Shown in pieces: positions 32,861-40,670 of a stretch of DNA of 48,038 nt. The translations under genes were made by a program, and so were the position numbers. The stretch's first letter is position 1, and the number at the start of each line of letters is the position of its first letter. A model generated the notes under the pieces. It had not been told where the DNA came from, did not search any database, and saw nothing but the letters and a program-made list of their open reading frames with translations. This DNA is from Clostridia bacterium (GTDB lineage Bacteria; Bacillota; Clostridia; Christensenellales; Borkfalkiaceae), in assembly GCA_017621155.1 (NCBI GenBank), contig JAGATP010000020.1, positions 1 to 48,038 of the forward strand, in the 5' to 3' direction.

Positions 32861-33352
32861 AAAATAGATCTTTTTCTACCATTCATTCTCTCCCATTTAC
32901 GCAGCTTTTGCTTGTAATCTGCGCCGATGGGAGAGTATCCTATCAGTACACTCCTAGCGCACGTTGCATGAAAAAACCGCCGAGGAAGGGCTTCGGCGGT
33001 AGAAGCAAGTCGTTTTCATGATAGCAAAATGATCGAATTAAGGAAAGGAAAAGAAGAGCGAACGCGAGTTGATTTTATAGAAAACAGAGCATTTTTCTAT
33101 CTTAAAAGGGAAAATGATCGCTTTGGACATGGTGTGCGATCATGTGCCTTCCCAAAGAAAAGCGTTTTGATTCTTGTCAGTGGCAGTCTTTGCACCTCTT
33201 TTTCCCGAAGCTATTTTGCGGAGCAAAATAGCTTCGGGAGTCCCAAATGACGCTAAGGCATGCTTTTATAAAAAGTCGTCCAAGAGGGCGGCTTTTTGTT
33301 TTTCGCCTGACGAAAGATTTTTAAAAATTTCAAGAATAAATGCAAAGTTTAC
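32861..33352. other. Gene-free stretch with several hairpins
   Basis: No convincing gene. It holds (a) a long imperfect hairpin, CTCTCCCAT (32888-32896) with ATGGGAGAG (32927-32935) around an inner CGCAG/CTGCG; (b) ACCGCCGA/TCGGCGGT (32976-33000) with a T run only on the minus strand, so a leftwards terminator without an obvious gene; (c) a perfect 16-base inverted repeat at 33204-33238; (d) a rightwards terminator AGTCGTCC/GGGCGGCT at 33274-33297. Confidence 0.6.
33204..33238. repeat. Perfect 16-bp inverted repeat
   Basis: CCCGAAGCTATTTTGC (33204-33219), a 3-base gap, then its exact reverse complement (33223-33238). There is no T tail on either strand, so it is not a normal terminator. Confidence 0.85.
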
Positions 33353-33381
33353 TTGCTATTTTCTTTTTGTTGTGCTATACT
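33353..33381 (+). promoter_or_regulatory. Promoter of the small XRE-membrane module
   Basis: TTGCTA (33353-33358), 17 bases and TATACT (33376-33381). AAATGCAAAG occurs on both sides (33338-33347 and 33386-33395) and could be an operator for the XRE protein. Confidence 0.75.
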
Positions 33382-33420
33382 TGTAAATGCAAAGCGGGCT
33401 TTGCAAAAGGGGGCTTGTCA

Positions 33421-33636
33421 TTGAAAACCAAAGTGAGAGAACTGCGTAAAAAACACAATTTATCGCAAGAAGAATTGGCGTTAAAAGTTGGGACAACGAG
33501 GCAAACGATAACGTCCATTGAAACCGGAAAATACGTTGCCTCATTGCCTTTGGCGTATAAAATTGCAAGGTGTTTTCATCTTACGATAGAAGAGGTGTTT
33601 GATTTTTCGGAATATGAAATCGGAGAAAAGGGATAA
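33421..33636 (+). CDS. Small XRE-family regulator
   Basis: A 71-residue single-HTH protein (KVRELRKKHNLSQEELA, then VGTTRQTITSIETGKY) of the type that pairs with small membrane proteins in Bacillota. The start is best taken as TTG 33421: GGGGG lies about 8 bases upstream and homologous sequence begins there; longer frames run into the promoter. A membrane protein gene follows 15 bases later. Confidence 0.85.
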   Translation: MKTKVRELRKKHNLSQEELALKVGTTRQTITSIETGKYVASLPLAYKIARCFHLTIEEVFDFSEYEIGEKG

Positions 33637-33651
33637 GGGAGGTCGTATTCA

Positions 33652-34092
33652 ATGAAACAATACAAAAAGGTTGTCATCGGAAAAATCATAGCGCTTTCGC
33701 TTTTCATGCTTTTTATGATTGGGATCGGGATTTTCGATGCGGTTTGGGCACGGAAGCTCCTGCAAAACAATGCTTTTGTCTTTTCTTTTCAATGCGGTTT
33801 TTCTTTGGCGTTGGGGATATTGGCAATGCTGCAGATCATACGCTTTGGCGGTGCATTGAAAAGCGAGGAGAAATTGAGGATTTTATACAACAAGGAAAAC
33901 GACGAGAGAATAAAATTTGTCAAGGCAAAAGCAGGGCAACCTCTTTTATTGATTTTATCCGTTCTTTTGATTTTTGTGGCAATGGTGATCGGCTATTTTC
34001 ATGCTATTTTATTCTATACCTTGCTTATTGTCGCATCTGTTCAATTGATCGTTTCTTGTATCATAAAATTTGTATATTTGAAAATCGTATAA
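33652..34092 (+). CDS. Small membrane protein (4 predicted TM)
   Basis: A 146-residue protein with four hydrophobic segments: IIALSLFMLFMIGIGIF, FSFQCGFSLALGILAML, LLLILSVLLIFVAMVIGYF and a last one ending FVYLKIV, with a charged loop (KENDERIKFVKAKA) between two and three. This layout is common in small proteins encoded next to XRE regulators; the function is unknown. It is operon-linked to the XRE gene before it. Confidence 0.75.
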   Translation: MKQYKKVVIGKIIALSLFMLFMIGIGIFDAVWARKLLQNNAFVFSFQCGFSLALGILAMLQIIRFGGALKSEEKLRILYNKENDERIKFVKAKAGQPLLLILSVLLIFVAMVIGYFHAILFYTLLIVASVQLIVSCIIKFVYLKIV

Positions 34093-34110
34093 GTCAAATC
34101 GGAGGCTGGG

Positions 34111-34290
34111 ATGAAAAATAGAATAGCTATCATCGTTGGAATTTTGTTTGCTGTTGTCGGGTTGGTTTGCTTGGGAGTTTGTATTTTTCAAGGTACGAAA
34201 AATACAGCGTTATTGTCAGTCGGAACGGGATGCAACAGCATTGCTTTTGTAATCTATTGTATCACAATAAGACCAAAGAAATCGAAATGA
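34111..34290 (+). CDS. 59-residue membrane protein
   Basis: MKNRIAIIVGILFAVVGLV opens the first of two hydrophobic helices; the second runs through GCNSIAFVIYCI, ending in a basic tail (RPKKSK). GGAGGCTGGG precedes the ATG. It belongs to the same transcript as the two genes before it, and a terminator follows directly. Function unknown. Confidence 0.7.
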   Translation: MKNRIAIIVGILFAVVGLVCLGVCIFQGTKNTALLSVGTGCNSIAFVIYCITIRPKKSK

Positions 34291-34299
34291 TGGAAGAAG

Positions 34300-34324
34300 G
34301 TTGTCCGAGAGGGCAACTTTTTTT
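34300..34324 (+). terminator. Intrinsic terminator of the XRE-membrane module
   Basis: GTTGTCC (34300-34306), loop GAGA, GGGCAAC (34311-34317) and seven T. Confidence 0.9.
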
Positions 34325-34393
34325 CGTCTGTCAAAAAAATTTCAACAGAATGCCTGCGAATGCTTGACAAGAAAACTTGGCAGGAGGGTGGAA

Positions 34394-34768
34394 ATGGAGC
34401 CGGATCAAACGAACGTTGTAACGGAGAGAGAGAAGTGCTCGCGGGAGGAAATTCTCGCAGTCAGCAGAGAGGAAAATAAAAATGGAGACGAGAGAGAACG
34501 GCAGTATTATGGAAAAGCCAATTCGCTCGCCTTTGGCGTAGGACTGCTCATCGCTGGCATTATCCTGTTGGTGGAGGTTAATCTGGATCGGCGTTTTTCC
34601 GCAGAAATTCTTTTGCTGACGTGCGCCATGCAGGCGGTGCAGAGTTTTGTGGTCGCATTCGGCAATCAGAAAATTCGGAAGCTCTATTTGACGGCGGGGA
34701 TTGTGGAAGCCGTCTTGTCGGTGGCTTTCCTCGTCCTGTGGATTCTTCAGCTGTGCGGTATTTGGTGA
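34394..34768 (+). CDS. Small membrane protein, DUF6442-like
   Basis: A 124-residue protein. The soluble N-terminus (REEILAVSREENKNGDERERQ) fits the DUF6442-type pattern, followed by three hydrophobic segments. Such proteins are typically encoded just before a small XRE regulator, as here (the next gene starts at the last base of its stop). Start ATG 34394 follows GAGGGTGG. The function is unknown; sensing or a membrane-linked partner of the regulator is possible. Confidence 0.75.
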   Translation: MEPDQTNVVTEREKCSREEILAVSREENKNGDERERQYYGKANSLAFGVGLLIAGIILLVEVNLDRRFSAEILLLTCAMQAVQSFVVAFGNQKIRKLYLTAGIVEAVLSVAFLVLWILQLCGIW

Positions 34769-34998
34769 TGATGAAAGAGAATATACCCAAACTCATCTTT
34801 AAGAATCGCATTAGAGAGGCAAGGCAAAAAATGGGCTTGTCGCAAGGGGAGCTTGCGCAAATCGTGGGCGTCTCGCGCAATACCATTTCGAGCATCGAAA
34901 CGGGTCAGTTTCATCCCACGGCAAAGCTTGCGCTCGTGCTGTGCATCGCACTCAATCAAAAATTCGAAGACCTCTTTTATTTCGAAAATGGGTCGTGA
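34768..34998 (+). CDS. Small XRE-family regulator
   Basis: A 76-residue single HTH protein (RIREARQKMGLSQGELA, VGVSRNTISSIETGQF) closely like the one at 33421. It overlaps the DUF6442-like gene by one base (TGATG), so it is translationally coupled. In this module the membrane gene comes first, the reverse of the neighbouring module. Confidence 0.9.
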   Translation: MMKENIPKLIFKNRIREARQKMGLSQGELAQIVGVSRNTISSIETGQFHPTAKLALVLCIALNQKFEDLFYFENGS

Positions 34999-35098
34999 CG
35001 GGAGCGTAATCGCCAAGGAAAAAGAAAAACACAAGTAAAATTTTCAAAAAAATCTCGGAAAGAATGGGTGAAAGTGGGGCGAGATAACAAAATTTCCC

Positions 35099-35127
35099 TT
35101 GTCATTGCCGAAGTTTTGTGTTATGAT
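35099..35127 (+). promoter_or_regulatory. Promoter of the citrate synthase gene
   Basis: TTGTCA (35099-35104), 17 bases and TATGAT (35122-35127), with AAGGAGGG at 35140 as ribosome binding site. Confidence 0.8.
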
Positions 35128-35155
35128 GAAAGAAAAAACAAGGAGGGCATGCAAG

Positions 35156-36529
35156 ATGGAAGAAAGAAATTATTCGGAAATTACACCCTACATAAGAGAA
35201 CTGGCCGATTTGTCCGACGAAAGAAACCACATCAGACCCGAAATGTACGCAAAGTACGACGTCAAACGGGGACTGAGAGACCTGGACGGAAAAGGAGTCG
35301 TCGCGGGACTTACCGAAGTATCCCACATCAAGGCGAAGGAACTTGACGAATCGGGAAGGGAGATTCCCTGCGACGGAGAGCTTTTTTATCGGGGCGTGAA
35401 CGTCCGCAGCATCACGCACGGCTTTTTGTCCGAGGACAGGCACGGCTTTGAGGAGACTGCCTATCTGCTCTTATTTTCCAAATTGCCGACGGAGGGCGAA
35501 TTGGAACGGTTCAAGGCGCAGCTCGCCGATTACCGCAGCTTGCCGCCTTCGTTCGTGCGGGATATGATTTTAAAAGCCCCCGGCAAAAACATGATGAACA
35601 TTCTTTCCCGCAGCGTGTTGGCGCTGTACGCCTACGACGACAACGCGGACGACATTTCCACGCCGAACGTCCTGCGCCAATGCTTGCAGCTCATCGCGGA
35701 ATTTCCCCTTCTCGCGGTGTACGGCTATCAGTCCTTTCAGCATTACCACAACGGCAAGAGCCTGTTCATTCATTATCCGAAAGCCGAGCTCGACACGGCG
35801 GAAAATTTGCTCTATCTCTTGCGGGAAGACGGGGGCTATTCCGCATTGGAAGCGAAAATCCTCGATTTGTCCCTTGTCCTTCACGCCGAGCACGGGGGAG
35901 GGAATAACTCTTCCTTTACCACGCACGTCGTCACCTCTTCGGGGACGGATACCTACTCGGCGATTTCCGCCGCGCTCGGTTCTTTGAAAGGGCCTCGGCA
36001 CGGCGGCGCGAACGTCAAGGTCATGCAGATGTTCGACGACATGAAGGAATCGATCGACGTCTCGAACGTTTCCGAGGTAGAGGAATATCTCGTCAAACTC
36101 CTCGACAAACAGGCGTTCGACCGCGCGGGGCTCATTTACGGCATGGGGCACGCCGTCTATTCCAAGTCCGATCCCCGTGCCGATATTCTGCACCGCGCCG
36201 CCAAGGCGCTCTCCGTCGAAAAGAAGATGGAAGAGGAGTTCGCCCTTTACGAGACGGTCGCTGCCCTCGCGCCGCAGATCATTGCCGAAAAGCGGAAGAT
36301 GTACAAGGGCGTCAGCGCCAACGTCGATTTTTATTCCGGGCTTGTCTACAAGATGCTGGGGCTTCCCTACGAGCTGTATACGCCCATTTTTGCGGTCTCC
36401 CGCATTGCGGGATGGAGCGCCCATCGCATGGAGGAAATCCAATGCGCGGGAAAGATCATCCGTCCCGCTTATATCAACGTCAAAGAGGCCGTTCCGTACA
36501 CGCGCCTGAAGGAAAGAAGCCTCGATTGA
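35156..36529 (+). CDS. Citrate / 2-methylcitrate synthase
   Basis: A 457-residue enzyme condensing acetyl-CoA (or propionyl-CoA) with oxaloacetate. Catalytic positions are H282 (GPRHGGAN), H332 (YGMGHAVY) and D391 (ANVDFYSG), with the oxaloacetate-binding H246 in LHAEHGGGNNSSF. About 50 extra N-terminal residues precede the usual start of the fold, as in other Clostridia members. It is single, with no aconitase or isocitrate dehydrogenase nearby, and probably feeds glutamate synthesis. Confidence 0.92.
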   Translation: MEERNYSEITPYIRELADLSDERNHIRPEMYAKYDVKRGLRDLDGKGVVAGLTEVSHIKAKELDESGREIPCDGELFYRGVNVRSITHGFLSEDRHGFEETAYLLLFSKLPTEGELERFKAQLADYRSLPPSFVRDMILKAPGKNMMNILSRSVLALYAYDDNADDISTPNVLRQCLQLIAEFPLLAVYGYQSFQHYHNGKSLFIHYPKAELDTAENLLYLLREDGGYSALEAKILDLSLVLHAEHGGGNNSSFTTHVVTSSGTDTYSAISAALGSLKGPRHGGANVKVMQMFDDMKESIDVSNVSEVEEYLVKLLDKQAFDRAGLIYGMGHAVYSKSDPRADILHRAAKALSVEKKMEEEFALYETVAALAPQIIAEKRKMYKGVSANVDFYSGLVYKMLGLPYELYTPIFAVSRIAGWSAHRMEEIQCAGKIIRPAYINVKEAVPYTRLKERSLD

Positions 36530-36533
36530 AGGG

Positions 36534-37028
36534 TCAGCTTTCCTTCCGATAGCCCAAAATGTGCAGACAGCGGAGCCGTTCGAAGGAATACGAAGAGAGG
36601 GGACGGTTGAAGGTGTCGTAGCTGTGCGCCGCGACGAGGGGCGTTCCGTAGCGGAAGCCGACCACGACGGGGGTGTGATAAAAATCTCCCGTCTCCCGTC
36701 CGAGCTGTACGACGTCGCCGATTTGCAGCTCTTCCTCGGAGACCTCTTCGGCGAACGGCCCGACGCCCTCGTTCTGAATGAGAAAGCGATACAAAAACTC
36801 CACGCCCGTCCACGCGGGCGCACGGTTTTGCAGGCTCTCGTAATACCAGCCGAAGGTCGGCGTAAAGTTCATAATTGGCGCACCCGCGTAAATACACTGC
36901 GAGGCGTAGTTCGTGCAGTCGCCGCCGAGGCGGTCGAAATTGTAAAAGCGAGGATTTCTCGCGTATGCCCACTTCTTCGCATAGGCGAAGGCTGCGTCTC
37001 TGTCATATTCAAAAGTTTTCAGCGTCAT
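36534..37028 (-). CDS. Amidase-domain protein (Amidase_6, NlpC/P60-like)
   Basis: A 164-residue protein. [19 protein letters not shown], then [11 protein letters not shown] with the presumed catalytic Cys, [18 protein letters not shown] and a later AHSYD with the likely His mark the putative amidase domain (PF12671 type). Relatives are often secreted wall enzymes; this one has no signal peptide and may be cytoplasmic or phage-derived. It converges with citrate synthase, leaving only 4 bases between stops. Confidence 0.85.
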   Translation of the reverse strand: MTLKTFEYDRDAAFAYAKKWAYARNPRFYNFDRLGGDCTNYASQCIYAGAPIMNFTPTFGWYYESLQNRAPAWTGVEFLYRFLIQNEGVGPFAEEVSEEELQIGDVVQLGRETGDFYHTPVVVGFRYGTPLVAAHSYDTFNRPLSSYSFERLRCLHILGYRKES

Positions 37029-37095
37029 ACTGCCATTTTATGTCAAATGGCGCATTTTCGTTCGGGTCGAAAGATTCGAAAATAAGGAGGTTTGC

Positions 37096-37566
37096 ATGAA
37101 CGATAAGATTTCCGCAGAACGCTATGCGGCGCTTGCCGCGTACATCGATTTGCACCTGCAAGGAGAGAAAAGGGTGTTTCTGCCTGCCATGCGGGCATAC
37201 TGCCTTGAGGACAAGCTCGCAAGCGTCGAAGAGAGCTTTTCCGAGCTGCTTCTGCGCAAGATCGACGAGTCCGGCATGACCGACGTCGAATGCTATAAGC
37301 GGGCGAACATCGACAGAAAGCTCTTTTCCAAAATTCGGAGCAATCCCGCCTACCGACCGACGAAGAGCACCGTTTTATCCTTTGCCTTGGGACTGAGGCT
37401 TTCCCTGGAAGAGACGAACGAGCTTTTAAAGTCTGCGGGCTTTGCTCTTTCCCATTCCAGCAAATCCGATCTTATCGTCGAGTATTTTCTCGAGCGGGGA
37501 AATCCCGACCTCTTCGAAGTCAACGAGGCGCTTTACGCGTTCGGACAAACGCCCCTCGGCGTGTAA
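37096..37566 (+). CDS. HTH-like protein related to macro-domain-associated C-termini
   Basis: A 156-residue protein. [20 protein letters not shown], then [20 protein letters not shown] and [22 protein letters not shown] form a helix-turn-helix-like unit, ending in the conserved [15 protein letters not shown] know this unit mainly as the C-terminal part of, or a neighbour to, macro-domain (ADP-ribose-binding) proteins and phage-like regulators in Clostridia; here it stands alone. AAGGAGG precedes the ATG. A VWA gene follows. Confidence 0.7.
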   Translation: MNDKISAERYAALAAYIDLHLQGEKRVFLPAMRAYCLEDKLASVEESFSELLLRKIDESGMTDVECYKRANIDRKLFSKIRSNPAYRPTKSTVLSFALGLRLSLEETNELLKSAGFALSHSSKSDLIVEYFLERGNPDLFEVNEALYAFGQTPLGV

Positions 37567-37615
37567 AAATGTCGCCGGGCAGGCGACCAAACGGACGAAA
37601 AAATATGGTATATTC

Positions 37616-37651
37616 AGACTGCAAGGCGAAAGTTTTGCAGTCTATTTTTTT
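37616..37651 (+). terminator. Terminator between the HTH and VWA genes
   Basis: AGACTGCAA (37616-37624) pairs with TTGCAGTCT (37635-37643), then seven T, ending directly at the VWA gene's GGAGG. A candidate extended -10 (TGG TATATT, 37609-37614) just before it would put the hairpin at the very 5' end of the VWA transcript. Confidence 0.8.
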
Positions 37652-37664
37652 CGGAGGTAACAAT

Positions 37665-38291
37665 ATGAACAACACGACGGAAATTGTATTTATCATCGAC
37701 GCAAGCGGTTCGATGCACGGCTTGGAAGCGGACACGATCGGCGGATTCAACGCGACGGTGGCAAAGCAGAGAGAGGTGGAGGGGAACGCCCTCGTCACCA
37801 CCGTGCTCTTTGCGGACGAGGCAAAGACGGTGCACGACAGGATTCCCCTGTCGGACGTACCCCTCATGACGAAGGAGGACTACCGTGTGGGCGGCTGTAC
37901 CGCTCTTCTGGACGCGGTGGGAGAGGGAATTGCCAAATTCGAACTCATTCACAAATACGCGAGAAAAGAGGACGTCCCCGCTCGCACGATTTTCGTCATC
38001 ACGACGGACGGCATGGAAAATGCGAGCCGAAGGTATAATGGGGATACGGTGAAGAGAATGGTCGAACGAAAGCGGGAAGAGGGATGGGAATTTATCTTCC
38101 TTGCGGCAAATATCGACGCCGCCCTGACGGCGGAGTGCATGGGCATTGGCAGGGAGCGTGCGGCAAATTACAGACAGGACAAAAAAGGGGTCGGCGCTTG
38201 TTATGCGGCGATGTCTGCGGCGATCTCCGCCTTCCGCTCGGAAGAGGGGATTGACGGCTCGACCTGGAAGGAAACACTTGCCAAAGAGTAA
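37665..38291 (+). CDS. VWA-domain protein (TerY-like)
   Basis: A 208-residue von Willebrand A domain: VFIIDASGSM holds the MIDAS Asp-x-Ser-x-Ser, with the Thr in GGCTALLDAVG and the Asp in ITTDGMENAS completing the metal site. It fills the whole protein, as in TerY-type proteins of tellurite and stress systems, which act as scaffolds for partner proteins. The partner is not evident; the HTH gene before it is the only candidate. Start 37665 follows GGAGG. Confidence 0.85.
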   Translation: MNNTTEIVFIIDASGSMHGLEADTIGGFNATVAKQREVEGNALVTTVLFADEAKTVHDRIPLSDVPLMTKEDYRVGGCTALLDAVGEGIAKFELIHKYARKEDVPARTIFVITTDGMENASRRYNGDTVKRMVERKREEGWEFIFLAANIDAALTAECMGIGRERAANYRQDKKGVGACYAAMSAAISAFRSEEGIDGSTWKETLAKE

Positions 38292-38305
38292 TTTTTTTCT
38301 CCTTC

Positions 38306-38351
38306 TTGTCTATTTTCTTCGGATATGGTAAAATAAAAGTGCAATTCGCAC
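38306..38351 (+). promoter_or_regulatory. Promoter and palindrome of two-component pair 2
   Basis: TTGTCT (38306-38311), 17 bases and TAAAAT with an upstream TGG (38329-38334). Right at the expected start, GTGCAATTCGCAC (38339-38351) is a near-perfect palindrome whose relatives recur after the operon (40426 and 40457). Likely autoregulatory site. Confidence 0.7.
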
Positions 38352-38443
38352 CGTAAAAGGGCTTTTTCGCGCTGTTAAATCGAAAACGGTCGAAATTTTT
38401 GCTAAAATAATCAGAACGAAAGAAGAAGGGGGGACAGGAGAAT

Positions 38444-39154
38444 ATGATTTACGCGGCGATCGTTGACGACGAAGAGTCGGAACGCAAGAAGCTGAAAGCT
38501 TGCCTTGCGTATGTGTCGGAAAAGAAGGGCGTCAAGTTTTCCGTGCGGGAATTTTCGGACGCCGATAAGTTTCTCGTCAATTACGAGTCGGACTACGACA
38601 TCGTATTTATGGACATCGAAATGGAAGGCACGAACGGCATGGAGGCGGCGAGACAGCTGAGAAAGGTGGACAAAACGGTTATCCTGATCTTCGTGACGAA
38701 CATGGCGCAGATGGCAGTGCAAGGCTACGAAGTGGACGCCCTCGATTTTATCGTCAAGCCCCTCGATAAATACGCGTTTTCCCTAAAGATGATGCGCGTG
38801 CTCGGAAGGATTGATTCGCGGAAAGACGACAAAGTGCTCTTGAGTATTGCGGGCGACATCATCAGCATTCGGGCGTCTCTGATTACCTACCTCGAAGTGC
38901 AGGGGCACTACGTCGTCTATCATTCGAAGGAAGGAAATTACACCGAATACATCACCCTGTCGGCGGCGGAGAAGAAGATTGCCGATCAAAACTTCGTGCG
39001 CTGCAACAGGGGATGCCTCGTCAATTTGCGGTTTGTGAATGCGGTCAGAAGGGACGTGTGCGTCGTGGACGGAGAGGAGCTCGTCATTGCCCGTCCGACG
39101 AGAAATTCTTTTATACAGGCGTTTGCCGATTTCCTCGGAGGAGAAAAAAGATGA
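38444..39154 (+). CDS. LytTR-family response regulator (pair 2)
   Basis: A 236-residue paralogue of the regulator at 3240: receiver domain with D8/D9, phospho-acceptor D57 (FMDIEMEGTNG), T85 and K105, then a LytTR domain. The kinase gene overlaps its stop by four bases (ATGA). It most probably binds the GTGCAATT-type palindromes around the operon and so also controls the 4-TM and GH3 genes downstream; this is inferred from site position. Confidence 0.93.
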   Translation: MIYAAIVDDEESERKKLKACLAYVSEKKGVKFSVREFSDADKFLVNYESDYDIVFMDIEMEGTNGMEAARQLRKVDKTVILIFVTNMAQMAVQGYEVDALDFIVKPLDKYAFSLKMMRVLGRIDSRKDDKVLLSIAGDIISIRASLITYLEVQGHYVVYHSKEGNYTEYITLSAAEKKIADQNFVRCNRGCLVNLRFVNAVRRDVCVVDGEELVIARPTRNSFIQAFADFLGGEKR

Positions 39155-40419
39155 TCGATATTCTTTCCAAATTTACCTATATCACCGAATTATTGCTTGC
39201 AGAACTGATTTTTTTGTATCCGTTTCCAAAGAGAAAGCATTTCTGCGTCCGCTATATCGCGGCGATTTTGATCAATGAAATTGTCTGGGGCATTCTGTTC
39301 TTCTATTTGAATTTGCCTCGGAATCTGATCTTTTCGTTCGTCGAGATGCTTGCGAAAATCGTCTTTACGATTTTGACGATGTGGCTATGCTTCGACAGTT
39401 CGATTTGGGCGATCGGCTCTGCCTGCGTCGGCGGCGTCGCGCTGCAACACATCGGTTATCAGACGAGCGTTCTGATCTCCCGTGTTGTTCTTCAAACGTC
39501 GTGGAACATCTATTTTGAAATGGGCGCGTGCGCCGTCTTGTTTGTAATCTTTTTGATCCTATTCGGCATACCGCTTGCGAGGCATCACTATTACGAGAAC
39601 TATGACAAGAGAATGATTGTCCTTTCCGTTTTGATTGTCTTTGTCTGTATCGGAATCATTCGCCTGTTTCGCGGTTACGTGCAGGAGGAGTCTAAAATTG
39701 TCTTATGTATCTGTACGTATTCGATTACCTGCAACGTTTTGGCGCTCTTCATTCAGTTCTTTTGGTGTCATTCCGTAATGCTCAAGAGTGAAAATCTGGT
39801 TTTGCGACAAATCAACGAGAGCGAAAAAATCCGATACGAAAACAGCAAGACGAATATCGACCTCATCAACATCAAATGCCACGATTTAAAACACAAGCTC
39901 GTCGCTTTGGAAGATCAACTTCCCAAGGAAGAGATCGAATCGATGCGCAAGCTCGTCGATGCGTACGACAGTACTTACAAGACGGGACTGGACGTTTTAG
40001 ACGTTATCCTGAACGAAAAGAATATTCGCTGTATGAGCAAGGGAATCTCGCTCACCTGCATGGGGGACGGAAAGGTGCTGTCCTTTATGAGTACGATGGA
40101 TTTGTATTCCCTCTTTGGCAACATGCTCGAAAACGCCATTGAGGCGACGGAAAGACTCTCCGATCCCGAACAGAAGCACGTCAGTATCGTCATCGAGAAA
40201 AAAGGAGAGATGGTCTATATTAATTCCATCAATTTTACCGATCAGGCGTATTTGTTCGAGGATGGTCTTCCAAAGACAACCAAGCAGAGAGAGGACGGCT
40301 ATCATGGTTACGGACTCAAAAGCATCCGAATGATCGCGGAAAAATATCAGGGCGGAATTACCATCGCGGCGGAAGACGGCGTGTTCGCGCTCGGTATCTA
40401 TATGCTTCCAAGTGAATAA
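39151..40419 (+). CDS. GHKL-domain sensor histidine kinase, AgrC-like (pair 2)
   Basis: A 422-residue membrane kinase: about six hydrophobic segments in the first 210 residues, the KCHDLKHKLVAL phosphoacceptor region (H244/H248), N box NMLENAIEATE and G box YHGYGLKSI. It is paralogous to the kinase at 3946. GGAGGAG lies before ATG 39151. No peptide precursor or exporter is seen beside it, so the signal is unknown. Confidence 0.9.
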   Translation: MIDILSKFTYITELLLAELIFLYPFPKRKHFCVRYIAAILINEIVWGILFFYLNLPRNLIFSFVEMLAKIVFTILTMWLCFDSSIWAIGSACVGGVALQHIGYQTSVLISRVVLQTSWNIYFEMGACAVLFVIFLILFGIPLARHHYYENYDKRMIVLSVLIVFVCIGIIRLFRGYVQEESKIVLCICTYSITCNVLALFIQFFWCHSVMLKSENLVLRQINESEKIRYENSKTNIDLINIKCHDLKHKLVALEDQLPKEEIESMRKLVDAYDSTYKTGLDVLDVILNEKNIRCMSKGISLTCMGDGKVLSFMSTMDLYSLFGNMLENAIEATERLSDPEQKHVSIVIEKKGEMVYINSINFTDQAYLFEDGLPKTTKQREDGYHGYGLKSIRMIAEKYQGGITIAAEDGVFALGIYMLPSE

Positions 40420-40425
40420 GAAAAA

Positions 40426-40478
40426 GTGCAATTTGTGCGATCTGATTTTGAAGAAAGTGCAATTTGCACTTTTTTTTG
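40426..40478 (+). promoter_or_regulatory. Two GTGCAATT-type operator-like sites after pair 2
   Basis: GTGCAATTTGTGC (40426-40438) and GTGCAATTTGCAC (40457-40469), 31 bases apart (three helical turns), matching the site at 38339. The second is followed by eight T, so it could also act as a short terminator. They sit upstream of the 4-TM/GH3 genes. Confidence 0.6.
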
Positions 40479-40560
40479 CGTGATTTGAACTATATTTCGT
40501 TTTTGTGAAAAAAATGTGATAAACTCCATGCCATGGTGATAGCCTGTTCATCGCGTGAGT

Positions 40561-40642
40561 ACGGGCGTATCTGACAAATCACAAGAAAGGAGGTTTTGGA
40601 ACAATTCAGTCGGAAATCCGACGGGCAAATCTGACGCGTCAG
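40561..40642 (+). repeat. 15-base direct repeat and palindrome in the GH3 leader
   Basis: ACGGGCGTATCTGAC (40561-40575) and ACGGGCAAATCTGAC (40621-40635) differ at two positions and lie exactly 60 bases apart. The second runs into the perfect palindrome CTGACGCGTCAG (40631-40642). A strong Shine-Dalgarno AAAGGAGGT (about 40586-40594) lies between them without an ATG nearby. Confidence 0.6.
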
Positions 40643-40670
40643 CGTCGAATCAAAAACAGAAGGTAAGAAA

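Noticed and set aside
33029..33250. Possible 73-residue protein
   Set aside because: No ribosome binding site or family pattern, and it runs through the 33204-33238 palindrome.
35570..36823. Minus-strand frame opposite citrate synthase
   Set aside because: Citrate synthase on the plus strand is unambiguous; the antisense frame is low-complexity and Arg-rich.
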